From Flavobacteriales bacterium (GTDB lineage Bacteria > Bacteroidota > Bacteroidia > Flavobacteriales > JANQLC01), in NCBI GenBank assembly GCA_028280815.1, contig JANQLC010000018.1:1-34152 (forward strand): a stretch of 34,152 nt of DNA, in the 5' to 3' direction. Below, piece by piece: positions 33,367 to 34,152 of this stretch. How positions within the stretch are numbered: the stretch's first letter is position 1; each line of letters starts with the position of its first letter. The translations under genes were made by a program, and so were the position numbers. The notes under the pieces were generated by a model. It did no database searches. It was not told the DNA's origin and saw only the letters and a program-made list of their open reading frames with translations.

Positions 33367-33696
33367 TTACCTCAGTTTTTCATTGTGGCGGTGCCGGTCT
33401 CGATCGCGCTCCGCTTTGACCTGAAGCCTTTTATCGAAAGCCTCTCGCAAATCCACACCGGTTTGATTGGCCAAGCAGAGTGTGACGAAGAGTACATCGG
33501 CCAGCTCCTCGCCCAGGTCTCTCTGCTTATCGCTTTCCTTCTCGCTTTGCTCCCCATACCGCCGGGCGATGATGCGCGCCACTTCCCCCACCTCTTCGGC
33601 GAGTTGTGCCATATTGGTCAATACGTCGAAATAACGAACGCCGTGCGCTTTAATCCAGTCATCCGCGATTTGCTGTAACTCTGAAAGCTCCTTCAT
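33367..33696 (-). CDS. MazG-type nucleotide pyrophosphohydrolase
   Basis: A single-domain MazG-like protein of 109 residues, predicted to hydrolyse nucleoside triphosphates to monophosphate and pyrophosphate. The metal-binding pattern is visible as EEVGEVA (34-40) and EELADVLF (63-70), the ExxE and ExxD pairs of the all-alpha NTP pyrophosphatase fold. It is half the size of the two-domain E. coli MazG. ATG 33696 lies 38 bases inside the end of dtd. The C-terminal tail is strongly charged. Substrate preference cannot be told from sequence. Confidence 0.92.
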   Translation of the reverse strand: MKELSELQQIADDWIKAHGVRYFDVLTNMAQLAEEVGEVARIIARRYGEQSEKESDKQRDLGEELADVLFVTLCLANQTGVDLREAFDKRLQVKAERDRDRHRHNEKLR

Positions 33697-34144
33697 CCCT
33701 CATTTTTGTATCGATTACCAGCGTGACCGGTCCGTCGTTGACGAGCGTCAGCTGCATGTCAGCCCCAAAGATACCGGTTTGTACAGGACGCCCGCTCTCC
33801 GCAGCCAATTTCCCCACAAAATCCGCGTACAAGTGACGCGCCGCTTCAGGCTTAGCCGCCCGGCTATAAGATAGACGGTTCCCCTTTTTCGCACTGGCGC
33901 ATAGGATAAATTGGCTCACGACCAGCAGCTCAGCGTTCCCATCGCGTATGGACTTATTCATCACGCCCTGTGCATCGTTAAAGACGCGCAATTTGCTGAT
34001 CTTATTCGCCAAGCCGTCCACCGATTCCAAATCGTCTGAAGCAGCTATTCCCAAAAGAATCAACAGGCCCTTATCGATTTCAGCTGTAACCTGACCCGCC
34101 ACCGCAACCGATGCGCAGCACACGCGCTGTATCACCGCCCGCAT
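33659..34144 (-). CDS. dtd: D-aminoacyl-tRNA deacylase
   Basis: Hydrolyses D-amino acids mischarged onto tRNA. The start MRAVIQRVCCASVAVAG is classic for DTD. The active-site segment is SQFILCASAKKGNRLSY (77-93; family SQFTL-x4-KGNRPSF), and NDGPVTLVIDTK carries the conserved cis-proline motif GP. At 161 aa it is about ten residues longer than usual. The extra C-terminal tail (MRDEGAFRVTANRG) is encoded in the 38 bases that overlap the pyrophosphohydrolase gene. It begins eight bases from the window end, so any upstream operon partner is not visible. Confidence 0.95.
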   Translation of the reverse strand: MRAVIQRVCCASVAVAGQVTAEIDKGLLILLGIAASDDLESVDGLANKISKLRVFNDAQGVMNKSIRDGNAELLVVSQFILCASAKKGNRLSYSRAAKPEAARHLYADFVGKLAAESGRPVQTGIFGADMQLTLVNDGPVTLVIDTKMRDEGAFRVTANRG

Positions 34145-34152
34145 CTAAGCGC

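Overview
The window looks like a chromosomal segment of a Bacteroidota bacterium, most probably a flavobacterium-like lineage of about 50% GC. Four things point there: gldB and gldC (gliding genes of Bacteroidota), a murein/division cluster without ddl or ftsB, promoter-like sites matching TTG-N17-23-TAnnTTTG instead of -35/-10 boxes, and a DnaG whose zinc ligands are replaced (S/S/D/S), a change I recall from flavobacterial primases. There is no rRNA, tRNA, insertion sequence or prophage.

Layout. (1) 0.2-2.2 kb, minus strand: diphosphomevalonate decarboxylase and a mevalonate-kinase-like GHMP kinase (mevalonate route to isoprenoids). (2) 2.5-3.9 kb, plus strand: metK behind a candidate SAM-II riboswitch. 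(3) 3.9-4.7 kb: gene-free array of degenerate repeats between the convergent metK and ftsZ. (4) 4.8-19.6 kb, minus strand: complete dcw cluster mraZ-rsmH-ftsL-ftsI-murE-mraY-murD-ftsW-murG-murC-ftsQ-ftsA-ftsZ. Nearly every junction overlaps or is a few bases long, so it probably behaves as one operon, with MraZ-type operator repeats in front. (5) 19.9-21.3 kb, plus: alpha/beta hydrolase and the ribosome-assembly GTPase EngB. (6) 21.4-22.7 kb, minus: gldB-gldC, divergent from nadE (22.8-23.6 kb, plus). (7) 23.6-25.0 kb: second repeat array; inside it lie five near-identical repeats at an exact 61-bp period, a small CRISPR-like array without cas genes here. (8) 25.0-28.7 kb, minus: dnaG and queA, separated by a third repeat array. 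(9) 28.9-32.1 kb, plus: an AT-richer restriction-modification module (62-aa ORF, small PD-(D/E)XK-like nuclease, fused methyltransferase-specificity protein). (10) 32.1-34.1 kb, minus: dtd, a MazG-type pyrophosphohydrolase and aroA.

How it fits together. Most genes are housekeeping: cell-wall precursor synthesis and septation, isoprenoid precursors, SAM, NAD, the primer for replication, queuosine, shikimate and proofreading of D-aminoacyl-tRNAs. The accessory content is the restriction-modification module, which appears to interrupt a dtd-mazG-aroA-queA neighbourhood, and the repeat arrays.

The two most unusual observations are these. First, the CRISPR-like repeat shares its core (TTCAAAC...CAGRGAC.AA) with the irregular intergenic repeats at all three array loci. 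Second, the restriction-modification module combines a single-target-domain M-S fusion with a small nuclease and no HsdR motor, and a palindromic operator-like site lies on the methylase promoter.

Positions 1-196, downstream of the kinase gene, show nothing I can assign.
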